Source of the DNA: Diphasiastrum complanatum
Taxonomy: Eukaryota > Streptophyta > Lycopodiopsida > Lycopodiales > Lycopodiaceae
Length of the DNA stretch: 64,000 bases
Assembly: GCA_029204225.1 (NCBI GenBank)
Contig: MU831921.1
Location: 32,890 to 96,889 of the forward strand
Reading direction: 5' to 3'
Shown in pieces: positions 45,701 to 54,800 of this stretch. The position numbers were made by a program, and so were the translations under genes. The notes under the pieces were generated by a model. It saw only the letters and a list, made by a program, of their open reading frames with translations, had not been told where the DNA came from and ran no database searches. Each line of letters begins with the position of its first letter. Within the stretch, counting starts at the first letter, position 1.

Positions 45701-47293
45701 ATTCATCCACCATGTTCCCTATCCATATCAAAGGGTTGTAAGTAGGTAAGCATCCAAAAATCATAAACATCATATATTTTGTCAACACTTGCCCTTGCAA
45801 TTTCCAGCCGCCCCTGCCGTTTCCAGTTGTCTGGCTACTAACTTTGCTTTCTCCAAATGTGATTGTACAGATTCGGCTCCTTATATTTGAAGGGTGGCTA
45901 ATATACTTGTTGGTCAAACTCTTGCCTTTGTAGATGGATTTAAGCGTATCCCGAACTCCATATGACAATTTCACATCATGTACCTGTGCAACAGGAACTT
46001 CCCCCAAAGTTGGCTAGGCCTTCCGCTCATTTGCTTGAAACACTATCGACACTTTGATATTGATAGGTACTCCCTCTTGGTCATCGTGAAGGGCTTTCTC
46101 ACCTCCTTCGACCAACCCCCACAAATGCTTCTCCTTAAGCACCATACTGAATAGTCAATTCCTTCAAATCTTTCAACTAGCCTCTCCTCCAACACGGCTT
46201 GAATCTCCATCGCACATGTTTGGCTGTCTCTTTCTTACTACAAAGAACAATTTTCTACAAGTTTTTGCATCTCTTTACTAGTCCTCCAGGGAATGAATTC
46301 AACGTGATCTCAGTGTGTATCTAGGCCTATACACACAATGGGCCCATAACCTTTGTGAGTCAAAGGTACAGACTCGTGATGATCCAAATAAAAAGCTCAC
46401 ATGCGCGAACAAGACAACAATTCAGACACAGATTGGTCCAAAAACAGCAAATCATGTGCATTGCATTCATCATACAGGTCTAAAACGGGTTACACATCAA
46501 GAAGCCCAAAACGCCACGTGTCATTTAACTACTAACGAACTAATCCGTCGACTGTGAAGTGTGTGGATTCACAAAGAACTTTTAAAGCACTACAAACTTA
46601 TCTGAGGAAAAATGTACTTCCCTACTACATTGTCATCAAATGCCAACAGAAGAATTTGTTTCTATTATGCATAGTCTTCGACTGCCTACAAAATCTGAGC
46701 CGTTTCACCTGGAAACCAACAACGATCCACGCATATATGCTTTGCTAAAGCAACACGACCATCGGACTAGACATAATTCCTTCAGTTCAAAAAAGCAAAA
46801 CAATAGTTACAAACCAATGTTCTTGATGAAAACCCTAACATAAACGACAAGAACCATAGTTTCTTCGCAAAGAACTCTTACAACCCTTGGCCCTAAGAAA
46901 AGGCATAGAGAGAGCATATATATTGGCTTGACAGAAAATAAAAGCTTCATAGCCAGCCTAAAACATTACCTACGAGAGTAAATACATTATACAAGAGAAA
47001 GGGTTTCACAGCCTGCCTAAAAATGCATATATAGCAAGCAAATGCAAGAGAAAGGCTTCTTAGCCTGTCTGAAAAAATACACAAAGTGACTCGATACAAG
47101 AGAAAAGCTTCATAGCTTGCCTTATTTCAAGCGCCCTGCTAAGATGATCCAGTGCCGTATCAAAATCGTCAGTCCGGAGAGCTGCACAGCCGCTGTCAAA
47201 GAGCTGTTGTGCATCCTCGAGTGTGACAAGAGGAGCAGCATCGGGCTCGGAATTAGGAACCAGATCCTCTGTCGCCTCTGCGATCAACCCCAT
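28565..47293 (-). CDS. NASP: NASP/Sim3-like histone H3 chaperone, 6 exons (461 aa)
   Basis: Exons: 47293-47121, 43831-43671, 43405-43211, 42006-41916, 41338-41050, 29041-28565. Phases agree at every junction and the joined CDS is 1386 nt. NASP binds H3-H4 in the nucleus through a SHNi-TPR fold. TPR 1 is at about residues 27-60 (LFDSGCAALRTDDFDTALDH). An acidic loop (EGSEEELQEDEETDLE) interrupts TPR 2 before AWKMLDIARVI. TPR 3 spans exons 3-4 (ALGDVSLEKEDFQTSFEDY), TPR 4 spans exons 4-5, then comes a coiled coil (EIKEIEQLLVDLREK). The C-terminus has the plant signature VTHLGVVGRGVKR with a basic patch. Arabidopsis NASP is similar in length (about 490 aa). Intron 1 is GC-AG; the others are GT-AG. 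Introns 1 and 5 (3.3 and 12.0 kb) hold retroelements. All exons look intact, so the gene should be functional. Confidence 0.93.
30276..31127 (+). CDS. Intact stand-alone gag (283 aa) in NASP intron 5
   Basis: ATG 30276 opens an uninterrupted frame. After a Lys/Arg/Glu-rich start comes a capsid domain: YDYFKGTSSDDADSYVSQF, then LRIFPGLLRKQARIWYSQV, W..LKDTFLNQFRE and ESLRKYTRKVKNLIG, the usual order of Retrotrans_gag. The tail is Ser/Asp/Glu-rich, then basic, and ends KRKDEF. There is no zinc knuckle, protease or RT; noncoding repeat copy B follows at once. A gag-only element of the TR-GAG type, mobilised by a partner, is the likely explanation. It lies antisense to NASP. Confidence 0.8.
   Translation: MSDGESRLERYRKLREEFLRRQSKSTSRRNLDEITAQLLELLISLGMEGPAARFTSISKIKYDYFKGTSSDDADSYVSQFESIANANNEGTDVDKLRIFPGLLRKQARIWYSQVEPGRVGTWYLLKDTFLNQFREIGYKSRILGRLNNVQKKSKESLRKYTRKVKNLIGKLTDVYPVDMQIEWFLAGLPPKIDRYCRQGDMNSLAAVIASAENFETSKLARKRRSTKKSRKSKTDSSDSDDDSDSDSSSSSSSSESESSDSSESDADKGEKKNKRRTKRKDEF
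31126..32480 (+). repeat. Long noncoding repeat, copy B
   Basis: Starts at the gag stop codon with TTGTCCACACAATCCCTAG and is the close reverse-complement partner of 55063-56160 (copy C). Long blocks match with few changes, for example GAGGCCTCTGATTTTG-type blocks, GGGATCTAGATTAAACCTCA and CAATGGTGTGTTTTAGTACC as read on C. It matches copy A more distantly. No coding. Confidence 0.8.
32481..33695. other. AT-rich intronic DNA, nothing recognised
   Basis: Lies inside NASP intron 5. It may be decayed continuation of copy B. No coding or structured feature was supported. Confidence 0.4.
33696..33750. repeat. (CT)n microsatellite
   Basis: 55 bp of uninterrupted CT. It is followed by unrelated DNA and then a (CA)n run at 33859-33879 that marks the truncation point of the copia RT at 33886. 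Confidence 0.98.
33886..36681 (-). pseudogene. Copia gag-PR-IN-RT remnant, RT truncated
   Basis: Minus strand from ATG 36681 (MASLAESMR; the frame upstream has no ATG): gag (LDGTNFSIWKFKIKN); a frameshift near 36350; zinc knuckle CNYCGKYGHFAFEC (about 35900); protease WYIDSGASKHMT near 35730; integrase zinc part LWHERYGHLG..CEACAMGK (about 35220-35380); complete DDE core with LVHSDLWGP, FIDDFSR and SDGGGEF (34651-35200); IN C-terminal part; RT start W.LVKLPKGKRPIGCKWVY up to AQKEGLD (33890-34061), where a (CA)n run cuts it off. Stops and frameshifts separate the pieces. No LTR or primer site was identified near 36700-37390. Confidence 0.88.
37391..39894 (+). pseudogene. Gypsy chromovirus pol remnant (RT, RNase H, IN, chromodomain)
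   Basis: Plus strand with many stops: FRKLRHEFSDIFPDQLPKGL (start of RT, from about 37575), RT core SGYREIQIKTKDVPKTWF, then PPTFQQMMNDF and YLDDILIY (38062-38085), RNase H TDASHFVVRASLY near 38535, YSTYG at about 38625, then a direct jump to the integrase C-terminal part WYLPMVGFAYNN (about 38700). A block of about 0.5 kb (38815 to about 39290) interrupts it, then DNIITAPDRAQFYANQ, GDWVYLR and a chromodomain-like YLVRWKGSSDDEETLD (39790-39835, one frameshift). Protease and the integrase core are deleted, and no 5' LTR was found. Confidence 0.85.
38815..39290. other. Insertion in the chromovirus integrase region
   Basis: Unrelated sequence splits the integrase C-terminal part. Both flanks carry TTCGAA-rich words (ACCGATTCGAATCGG at 38838; ACGATTCGAACAATTC at 39308), suggesting a small inserted element with inverted ends. 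Boundaries are uncertain. Confidence 0.35.
40154..40297 (-). repeat. TRIM 3' LTR (left), tRNA-like box decayed
   Basis: 144 bp. The minus-strand start is TGCTGG instead of TGTTGG. Its B box reads GGTTAGAATCC, losing the conserved TTC, and one acceptor-stem pair is lost relative to the right copy. Confidence 0.92.
40408..40420 (-). other. TRIM primer binding site, initiator Met tRNA
   Basis: Minus-strand TGGTATCAGAGCC immediately follows the LTR end CTAACA. It is identical to the site used by the complete copia at 11046. Confidence 0.93.
40421..40564 (-). repeat. TRIM 5' LTR (right)
   Basis: 144 bp, minus-strand TGTTGG..CTAACA. It directly abuts the primer binding site at 40420 and carries the intact tRNA-like sequence at 40451-40522. 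Confidence 0.94.
40451..40522 (-). other. tRNA-like sequence in TRIM LTR (Pol III A and B boxes)
   Basis: 72 nt on the minus strand fold as a tRNA: acceptor stem GGGCGGA/TCTGTCC (7 pairs with two G-U), D arm GCTC/GAGC with A box TAGCTCAGTGG, T arm CTGGG/CCTAG with B box GGTTCGAATCC. The anticodon arm is imperfect (one mismatch in TCCCA/TGAGG; the loop TCCGGTA lacks U33). A functional tRNA is therefore unlikely, while an internal Pol III promoter is plausible. The tRNA of origin could not be named. Confidence 0.7.
40753..41049. other. Intron 5 DNA next to exon 5
   Basis: Short AT-rich stretch between the chromovirus LTR and the intron donor. Nothing recognised. Confidence 0.5.
41050..41338 (-). 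CDS. NASP: NASP exon 5
   Basis: Acceptor TTGCTAG, donor GTTAGA. It encodes NFKLALAQELGGKLQEAIEN (TPR 4), CKARLQRLK, a Gln/Glu/Asn-rich linker and the coiled coil ending LVDLREK. It ends in phase 0. Confidence 0.93.
41916..42006 (-). CDS. NASP: NASP exon 4
   Basis: Acceptor AATGCAG, donor GTATCC. It encodes EDFQTSFEDYTRALEILKG and LVEPD, aligned with TPR 3 of the family. This 91-bp exon was found by family comparison and phase, since it is too short to stand out as a frame. Confidence 0.92.
42002..42254 (-). repeat. Tandem duplication spanning the exon 4 acceptor
   Basis: Copy 1 (about 42002-42127) includes the first bases of NASP exon 4 and its acceptor. Copy 2 (about 42130-42254) lies upstream in intron 3 (minus sense). 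Shared blocks are GTCCTC(T/G)GCATTGA, TTGTAC.TTTGGCCA and GACAACTAAACAAG. In copy 2 the acceptor AG is changed (GCAG to GCCG), so the duplicate site cannot be used. Confidence 0.8.
42299..42585. repeat. Tandem duplication of about 140 bp in NASP intron 3
   Basis: Copy 1 is about 42299-42438 and copy 2 about 42439-42585. They are nearly identical except for about 8 extra bases (AAATCACA) in copy 2. Together with 42002-42254, intron 3 grew by two separate local duplications. Confidence 0.92.
43211..43405 (-). CDS. NASP: NASP exon 3
   Basis: Acceptor CAAACAG, donor GTAAAA, both phase 1. It encodes the acidic loop and AWKMLDIARVIHEKQ, the best conserved block of plant NASP. Confidence 0.93.
43671..43831 (-). 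CDS. NASP: NASP exon 2
   Basis: Acceptor TTGCAG, then GGTACAACATTATGGGGA. With exon 1 it gives R-V-Q-H-Y-G-E-L-A, matching the ALEIRVAHYGELA block of plant NASP. Donor is GTGCTT. It encodes the end of TPR 1-2 and a Ser/Thr/Lys-rich stretch. Confidence 0.9.
44001..46369. repeat. 31-bp inverted repeats flanking a copia remnant
   Basis: 44001-44031 (starts GTACCTTTGATTCGCAAAGG, ends TTATGGGCCCA) is the reverse complement of 46339-46369 with two mismatches. The 2.3 kb between them contains the copia remnant. Both lie in NASP intron 1. The word itself contains a short internal inverted repeat, CCTTTG..CAAAGG. Confidence 0.85.
44440..46260 (-). pseudogene. Copia remnant in NASP intron 1, internally deleted
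   Basis: The minus strand, read through many stops, gives gag pieces including a degraded zinc knuckle (VVCYHFNSPGHC at about 45420), the gag-pre-integrase block CLWHENLGHVG with CWGCPLGKQHRETF (44840-45000), then directly IN C-terminal sequence resembling SKDVVF.E (about 44660-44720). The DDE core is missing. No LTRs found. Confidence 0.65.
47121..47293 (-). CDS. NASP: NASP exon 1
   Basis: ATG 47293 starts MGLIAEATEDL. The frame is open further upstream but without a better ATG context. It ends ..ALEI plus AG of a split Arg codon. The following bases are GCAAGC, a GC-type donor that matches the AG|GCAAGT consensus except at its last base. No GT donor keeps the family sequence ALEIR. Confidence 0.88.
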
Positions 47294-47510
47294 CCTTGCT
47301 CCGCTGATCGATCGATCGATCGATCGAAGAAAATTTAAAAAAAAAAGGCAGAGGAAAGGCGAGAAAGAGAGGAAAAGAAAACAGGGAAACAGACGAGGAG
47401 AAGCGCGCGAAAGAAGAGAGCGGAACTCCAATACTTTATTAAATTCAATTGAATTTCAAACTTTGGCCACTGCCCTTGATTTTTAAGACAAACCCTAACC
47501 TGGCCTTGCC
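47294..47510 (-). promoter_or_regulatory. NASP 5' UTR and proximal promoter with telo-box
   Basis: On the minus strand upstream of ATG 47293: a GATC tandem run (47306-47326), a pyrimidine-rich leader (47340-47420), an AT-rich stretch near 47430-47455 that could hold the TATA element, and an exact telo-box AAACCCTAA at 47490-47498 (plus-strand orientation). Telo-boxes are common in plant genes expressed in dividing cells, which suits a histone chaperone. Confidence 0.6.
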
Positions 47511-48900
47511 CCCCTCAAGTCATACCTTCCACCCTGAGGGCTGGTGCGCAGCTCGGACCGCGCGCAATGCCCCTGGGGAATAAGCCTTCCCCCTTCGTAA
47601 TCTCACAAATGTGACTTTTTTTTAGCTTTGTCACGATATTGAAAAGCTGCTACTCTGATGACTTCCTAAACGCTAAGGGTGTCACTTTTAGTTGAGTTTC
47701 AGCTTTAAAATGAGGAACTTCTTTTTATTTTTCAAGGATGCAGTTTTGTTGTTGTTTCTTCATCAATTCAAATGTACTACTTAAGGCAAAGCTTCTCCTG
47801 ATTATTTATTTTTTATAGTTAATTTTTCTACTTAGTCTAGAGAAATTGGTAGAATCTTTATGCATAACAACAAGTGATTGGTTATCATGTAGTGCATGCA
47901 CCAGGTGGAAGGTACGTGCGTTGTATGACAAGCAAACATTGATTGTCCACGTGAAGGTTTTATGCTTAGTTCTGAATCACTCATTGATTGTTCACAATTC
48001 GATGTTGGTTCAAATATTCACATAAATGCATGTAATTATGTTTCTAAAAATGGTTTTAAATACTTTCTGCATTACCTGTTATTGGATCTATTTTAGTTCA
48101 TGATTTACATCAGTTGGTTTTGAGTAATTAGCTTACTATTGTAAGTTTTACTTAGCTATTGGGTAGCTTAATTCATTTTTGTCGTTCTACGGTATTATTT
48201 TAAATACTTTGATCTTCTTGTATGATCATGGGTTTTCCCATCATTTTTAAAAAGTAGGGATATTATTATTGTTTTAAATCATGTTTTTGGTGTTGGGAAG
48301 GCCTTGAGTCTTGCAACCAATTGGGTGAGTATTGAAAGTTTAATACCACAAGTCCTAGTATTACACTTTTTGAAAAATTTGATAACACTCAAGTACCAAT
48401 ATAAGCATGTTAACAAATTGGTGGCTTATATCAACCAGCCTAGGTTTTGTAAGGGTGATACGAGCTAAGTATAAACTTGGGATTTTATTTTTATTTGAAA
48501 CCATGTTTCTTTTGGAGGATAAGATGCATTCAATAAAAACATGACCATTTTAAATGCAATATGCATATGATTTGAAAGCCAATATTTTGTTGGTGCCCAT
48601 GAATGTATTAGGGGCACCACGAATAAACTTTTCTAAATATGTAAGTTTTGGATAAGCATAAACATTCTTGAGGTGAGGTCCACCTGTACTATGTATACAT
48701 TGGTGGGAGAGTCATTTATCATTCATTTAATCTACCTCGGGAGTTGGTGATGTAATATGCACATGCATAGCCAAGATAAATCTCTAGCCATGGTAATTGT
48801 GCTAGAGCCAAGAGTGATAGCAAGTGGTATGAGACATTCAAAATCATTGCGTGATTAGGTTGTTCCATCTCAAAAACTCCGATGAACAAAAGTTTTGTAA
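47511..48900. other. Intergenic, upstream of NASP
   Basis: AT-rich, no gene. A stretch at about 48725-48790 resembles the chromovirus LTR interior at 40088-40150 (GGAGTTGGTG, ATGCACATGCATA), so a decayed LTR may lie here. Confidence 0.4.
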
Positions 48901-48904
48901 TAGT

Positions 48905-49760
48905 CGGTATCAAAGCCATCAATTTTTTTGTACAAAATGCCACCTAGGATGGTGGTTGAACAGATGTTGTCACATCCCTCTTGCTTGTCTTTGATCATAT
49001 GGGTGTGGGGAGGAGATCCATCCTCTTTCATTACCATGTCTTGTGACTTCTTGCTTGTATTGCTCCATTGTACGTGGGGTGTGAACAAATTCTCTTGTTT
49101 TACTCCTCCACAATGGTTATCCATGTAGCAAAAGCTCCTCCTCCTACCTATTTGTTGTGGATCCGCCTTAAGTTGTTTTTGGACAAAATTTTACCGTTTC
49201 TCTTATAGTCTTTGTACATATTCTCTCTTGTAGTTTTGGAGCCACTAGTAGAGGGGATTCGGTACCATCACCCTCAAACCCACCTACAATTGATATTGTG
49301 AATATGGTATTAGTGACTGATTTGCGACGACAACAAATTGTCGACATGAATGAAAAGCATGAAAACCAATGGACATTCCATTTTTACATGCACAGTTTAC
49401 CTTATGGCACCTAGATTGCTACTACAATGATGTTATACATGCTAAGGCCGCATATACACAATGGTAGGATTTTAAGGATAAGTCTAATGCATCAAGCACT
49501 TTGGATGAATTTCAAGAAACTCTCAAGGTCAACAAAATTTCGGTCTTGGATGATTTTGAGCAATATCATCAATTTGCAACTATGCATATAGGGACTAGAC
49601 CCCTAGATGTCGTTTTGGAAGATTTTCAATAATTTGTGTCTATTCTTTAGCACGGTTCACCAATATCGGTTAGACTCAAATGTCGAAAAACTGATTCCAC
49701 TGCGAACCCTTTTGTCATAGCCTACAGGAATTTTGACCAAAGCCTACAGATTTTTACTAG
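48905..49760 (+). pseudogene. Possible retroelement leader and gag remnant
   Basis: CGGTATCAAAGCC at 48905-48917 resembles an initiator-Met primer site with two changes. Downstream, one plus frame at about 49490-49620 reads STLDEFQETLKVNKISVLDD followed by EQYHQFATMH, similar in pattern to the gag segment E..LKVKQ.GSV.DY...F. Many stops. Assignment is tentative. Confidence 0.35.
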
Positions 49761-51393
49761 CACTCGAACATGGTTTGTAGTAATACATGACATCATCAAT
49801 AGGGAGTCAATGCAAGTCATAGCCTACATTTTCTAATCTACAATCTTCAACACTCTCAAGTTTGCATGTTTAGTGGCAATCTTGAGTAGAAAAGCCTCTT
49901 CACTTCATGACCTATAGATTTGGACATAGTCTAGAAAATTGAACGTGATCTTGCACAAAGCTATTGTTGATATTGTCTCCTCTTGACATTTTGCATGAGC
50001 TTACATCAAGAAGAGCCCAAACTCATGAGAGCAATATTGGGTCTCTCAAGAATCCTTCGTGGCACCCAACTCAAAATGGGACATTCAATATCTTGAGCCC
50101 TATCTCACGTAACTATTTGGCATCCAATGTGGCACACCACTTGCAAGTTAACGAGTCTTCGTCAGCTTTCTTTCATGATCTCTAGCTTGATGCCCATGTC
50201 AAATTGACCTTATGTCCACTACATGGTCCTTCACTCAAGATTGTCTCCACACCTTGGGTCAAAAGCCTGACAATCTTGAGTCCATCAAGACTCACACATG
50301 GCTATCAACTATTTTGTTGGTTGTGATCTAAAGGATTACGATCTACTATTATGCTTGTATACATTTTTTCACGCGTCTTTCAAATCTAATTGTCTATAAT
50401 ATATGTTAAAGAATTCATTCTCTTCAATTTTGTTTAAACAATGAATTATTTACATCAATTTTGATAAGAATCTTATTTATTTCTAGTTTAATTTAGCCTA
50501 AGTCTGATCATTTGCATTGACAAGTTTTACAAAAATTCTCAGCTTTGTGTTAGATATCTTCTAAATGTTGCTACCTTTTGAAAGTGGATCACAAAATAAC
50601 TATGTTATATTTTACAAATGATACTTCTATATTTTAAAAAAATGAATTCTTTCTTTTAAATGTCAATGAGCATGGAAAGGGTATAGAGAGTGAAGTGATT
50701 CGTTCAATATTGGCTGATGATGGAAAAGAAGATTTCACGGAGCTAGTAGTGAAGGGCACATAGAAGAATTTGTATGTGCTAAAATTGGAGGATGGCTACA
50801 TGAAAATCCACTTGTGCTAAGACAAACCGATTATAGACTATTTTTGGCTAAACCTTGGTGACTAAAACTAGCTTTTTTATTTCTCCAAACTTAGCAATAT
50901 TTATTTTTGAATTTGAGATTTATTGTCGAGACTTTATGCTTAACATAATCACTAGCTAGGTTAATGATTTGTCTTAATTTAGTTCTTCTTTGTTGTCATT
51001 AAAAAAAATTGAGGATGTATTTGTTATTAATTTTCTTTTTGCTTTGAGATTGGTTTTCTTCAAACATCAAATATTAGCTTAGACCTAAATTTTTTAGAGC
51101 ATAAAACTGTGTGTTCCTTGTGTGATTAATTGTTTGATGAAAGATGAGGTAGAACTCTCAACGAAAAAGAAAAAATTACCATCTTTGGAAAAAATTTAGT
51201 CTCAACTTTACAAAAAAAAAAAGTAGGAAGATGCTAAGACCATCGAAACATCAATCATCTCTCAAAAAGAGATGTTTTATTCAAGATTTAATGTAAAGTA
51301 TGATTTGGACCTCAAGCTAGAATCACATAGAAAGAAGAGAATGTCATGTTGAAACTCACTAGGGGCCATAACTAAAATAATCATGATCATGGA
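49761..51393. other. AT-rich intergenic DNA
   Basis: No feature could be supported. Short frames only. Confidence 0.4.
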
Positions 51394-51953
51394 TGTAAAG
51401 ATCGCCAAGCGAAGATCCTGTAGATCCTGTTGCATGCGCCAAAAGGACTACTATGGAGCCAAGCCACTCCCACCCAGATTAGATAATAGGCAGAGACTCA
51501 TCAGTGTACCTCGTAGGTTGTGTGCGTACTTTGGTTGATCTTCTTGGAGGTGGTGTAAGGATCGCTTAGTGAAGATTCGACTAGATCCTGTTGCATGCAA
51601 CCAAAAGGACACCTGTGGAGCAAAACCACCAACCAACAAGAAATGGCAGGTCAATACCCTAACCACTTCAACCCCATGCCATGGTGAATGAATGCAAGAG
51701 ACGGAGGAGATCATGGCTCATAGATCATAAAATCCAATAGGTAAATGGGCGAGTTTCAACTAGTATATATTCTCTCCCATGAGGAGAAAATATTCCTCTT
51801 AGGATTCCCATGCAACATGAATAAGCAATTGACCTCTTATTCTTGCATTATAACATTCAAATACCATGCAAGTGCTCCTATGTCCAATTATAGGTCTGGG
51901 CCCATGCAACCCATGCAATTGACCTCCTATTCTTGCATTATAACATTCAAATA
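51394..51953 (+). repeat. LTR-like repeat R1, two copies, with 39-bp direct repeat
   Basis: TGTAAAGATCGCCAAGCGAA (51394) starts a short copy and TGTAAGGATCGCTTAGTGAA (51554) a longer one. The latter matches 5569-5880. Inside, a 39-bp word (ATTGACCTC.TATTCTTGCA core) occurs at 51825-51863 and 51915-51953 with one mismatch. Confidence 0.65.
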
Positions 51954-51959
51954 GGTTAT

Positions 51960-53404
51960 ATTGCATCAATAAGAGCCCATTCCCCAGTTGTGAACCACTT
52001 GCGCGATCCTCAACCAAGGTCTTCCTAGTAAAACGCGGTAGGCAGAAGGGGACTCTGGTATGTCCATCACCACAAAAGTGATTACAGACTGCATTCCCAC
52101 TATTTCATTGGGAGGTCATCAACTACACCCTTTGGTTTTACAAAGGATTGATTTGCTAATTTGATGACAAATTTTGCCGGTTTCAATCCTTGCAAACCCC
52201 ATTTCTGATACAAGGTATTGGAGATCAAATTTACTCTTGATCCTCCATCTACCAGTGCTGCTTCATCCTCAAACCTCTTGTGGTGGATTGGCAAGGTGAT
52301 GTTGTATTCTTTACTTTCCTACGCTGCCCCGATATGGAGGACGTTGCTCGTTCCTTCGTAGCTTGCACAATATAAGGGCTCTTCTGCTGTTATTTCTGTT
52401 TCTGCTTTGGCCCATTTAACTAGGATGCTCTTGGCTTGAGGTGCAATTCACAGTAAACTCACCGAGAGATAAGTTCACGTAGCTAGACAGTAAATTGGTG
52501 AGCACACCTATATGTGGGGCCTTTGGCACTTCCATATGGAACGGTAGTTCCTGATGATGCAAGTAATCGTTTTGATTTGTTCTCACTGGGGAGGCCACTG
52601 ATGGTGCTACCTCTTGCATAGGTTGAGGTTCCGTAGGAGATTCTCATGCTTGTGCAGCTTCCTCTTCTTGTGCTTTCTGTACCCAATGACGGACCTTATG
52701 GTATATCTATCCTTCTTCTCTCACATTCGAATATGGTCCTGCAGCTGAGGATTGGTCGTCGGCCACTAATACTGATGGCGGTGGTGATGGGGCCACTCCC
52801 TTTCATTTCTATGCTCGTGTAATTGCTAGCACTGGAACATGGGGTGTTGCTTTTCCGGTGGCGTCCTTCTTGGAACTGTTGTTAATTGTACTGTGATTAA
52901 ATCAAGGGTGCACTAGTTCCAGGTTTAACTGGACAATTCTTGTAGCAATGCCTGTATCCGCATTCTCTCCAAAAGGCCGTATACTGTCCCTTATAAGAAC
53001 ATTTAGCAATTCTGTGGCCTTCGCCGCAACCATAGCAGCCATAGATCCTACCTCCCTAATGTTGAGGTTGTGCAGTGTAGGTTATATAGTATTCATTGAT
53101 TGTCAGATCAACAAACGCCTCTTCCGGACTGTACCATTGTTGTTGCTCAAGTTGGAGTGGTGGTTCTTGTTCTGATGCGGCCAGATTTACATAAGACACT
53201 TGATTGTTAGTTGGCCCAGGTGGTGCAGGTAGTGCCATGGGCTATTGATTCATTGGCGCTCCATAGCACGGTGCCGCATTCAGTGCCCCTTGATGATACG
53301 GGTAGGAGGTCTTGTATTGATTCCTCTTCTGTTTTATGATCCTGGGGTTGAATGTGCAAAACACCGTTTCATATGATGAAGCATTGCACAAGTGGCAGAA
53401 CCAT
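51960..53404 (-). pseudogene. Gypsy gag C-terminus and protease remnant
   Basis: Minus strand. Near 53400 it begins WFCHLCNASS, a degraded zinc-knuckle region, then Tyr/Gln/Pro-rich gag tail pieces with frameshifts (53056-53330, 52416-52690). The protease follows with ALVDGGSRVNLIS (about 52230-52270) and VVMDIPESPSAYRVLLGRPW (about 52000-52070). The catalytic Asp is present, unlike the related copy at 1-442. RT and integrase are absent; repeat R1 abuts at 51953. Confidence 0.7.
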
Positions 53405-53532
53405 TGTGTCAGCTTGAGGTTTTGCTTCAACACTAGACACTCTTTTTGTAGAAAGCAAGAGCCAAGTCACCAAGATCTAGTTATCAATCAATCTCCACAA
53501 GAAACAAGAGAGAAGAGGCTGGGCGCCCAACT

Positions 53533-53612
<80 letters not shown>

Positions 53613-53911
53613 AACAACAAGAGCAATGGAGAGCAATGCTTAGCCAAACTGAAAAATGTGACACAATAAGCCAATATGTACTCTACCTATTTACTGACTA
53701 TAGGGCACCCCCAAAAGTCAAGATAGGGCCCCCAAACCAAATTAGACCCCTAAGGACCCATGAGTTAGTACATGACCAAATTGAGTCCAACTGAACTTAA
53801 GACAAACTTAAGATGGCCTAAATAACTAAATATTCATGGTTACACAAATCTTGACCTTTTGAGTCAAAGTAACCTATGGATTAACTTCAGCATAGTCATT
53901 TATTTCTAACA
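53405..53911 (-). repeat. Copia 3' LTR with long (GA)n tract
   Basis: Minus-strand TGTTAGAAATAAATGA starts at 53911, right after a polypurine tract AAGGAAGA (53919-53912). The far end is placed at 53405 (GACACA) only tentatively. A 75-bp GA run (53535-53609) lies inside. Confidence 0.55.
53535..53609. repeat. (GA)n microsatellite
   Basis: About 75 bp of uninterrupted GA. Confidence 0.98.
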
Positions 53912-54800
53912 TCTTCCTTAACTGACAATGCAAAAAAACTGAAATCTTCACTATGTAATAAAACCACCACGTGGTATGAAAATTTAAAGCTTTGCATAAA
54001 AGCTTCAAATTTGACTCTAGGCAACGCCTTAGTGCAGAGGTGCGCAATATTATCCTCTGTAGGACAATACTCAAGTAAAATGTCGCCATCATTAAGTCTC
54101 TCCCGAACAAAGTGATAATGGATCTTGATGTGCTTCGTCCTCGCATGAAGAACAGTATTCTGTGCAATGGCAATAGCACTATGACTATCACTCAAGATAA
54201 GAATGGCTGAGAGCTCGCCAAACTTCATGTCAACAAGTAGTCTTCTCAGTCATAAACACTTCGTTGTGGCTGAAAATATCGCTCTATATTCTGCCTTACT
54301 AGAAGAAGTAGCAACAGTGGGCTGCTTTTTTTACTTGACCAAGAAATTGCATAAATTTTCATAAAAAAAGCAATGTCCACTTGTAGAGCATCTAGTGTCT
54401 TGATCTCCACCCCAATCCGAGTCACTAAAACCAACCAAACATGCATCATCACAAGCAGGAAAAACCAATCCATGACTTCTTGTTCCTTGAAGATATCGAA
54501 AGATTCTCTTCAACGCTTTCCAATGTGATGTCATCGGGGCATGCATGAAATGACTCATGAGTGAGACACTATAAGAAATGTTCGGTCTTGAATTACATAG
54601 GTAAATGAGACAGCCAATAGCTTGACAGTATAAAGTAGTATCAAATGGCTCACCATCACCTTGACTACTTAATTTCAGGCCCGTCTCCATAGGTGTAGCA
54701 ACCGGCTTGCAATCTTCCATCTTGAACCGCTTCAAAATCTGCCCAATGTAGTGTTCTTGAGAGATGAAAATTCCAGCCCCTTCTTCTATGCTATCTCTGA
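53912..54800 (-). pseudogene. Copia RT C-terminus and RNase H remnant
   Basis: Minus strand: GIFISQEHYIGQILKRFKME (about 54715-54775), the thumb region CKPVATPMETGLKL, YLCNSRPNISYSVSLMSHF, then RNase H GFSDSDWGGDQDTRCSTSG, a stop near 54333, SKAEYRAI, a frameshift, and HSAIAIAQNTVLHARTKHI (54150-54180), ending just before the polypurine tract. RT upstream of the thumb is missing; a (GA)n run lies about 120 bp beyond the break. Confidence 0.85.
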
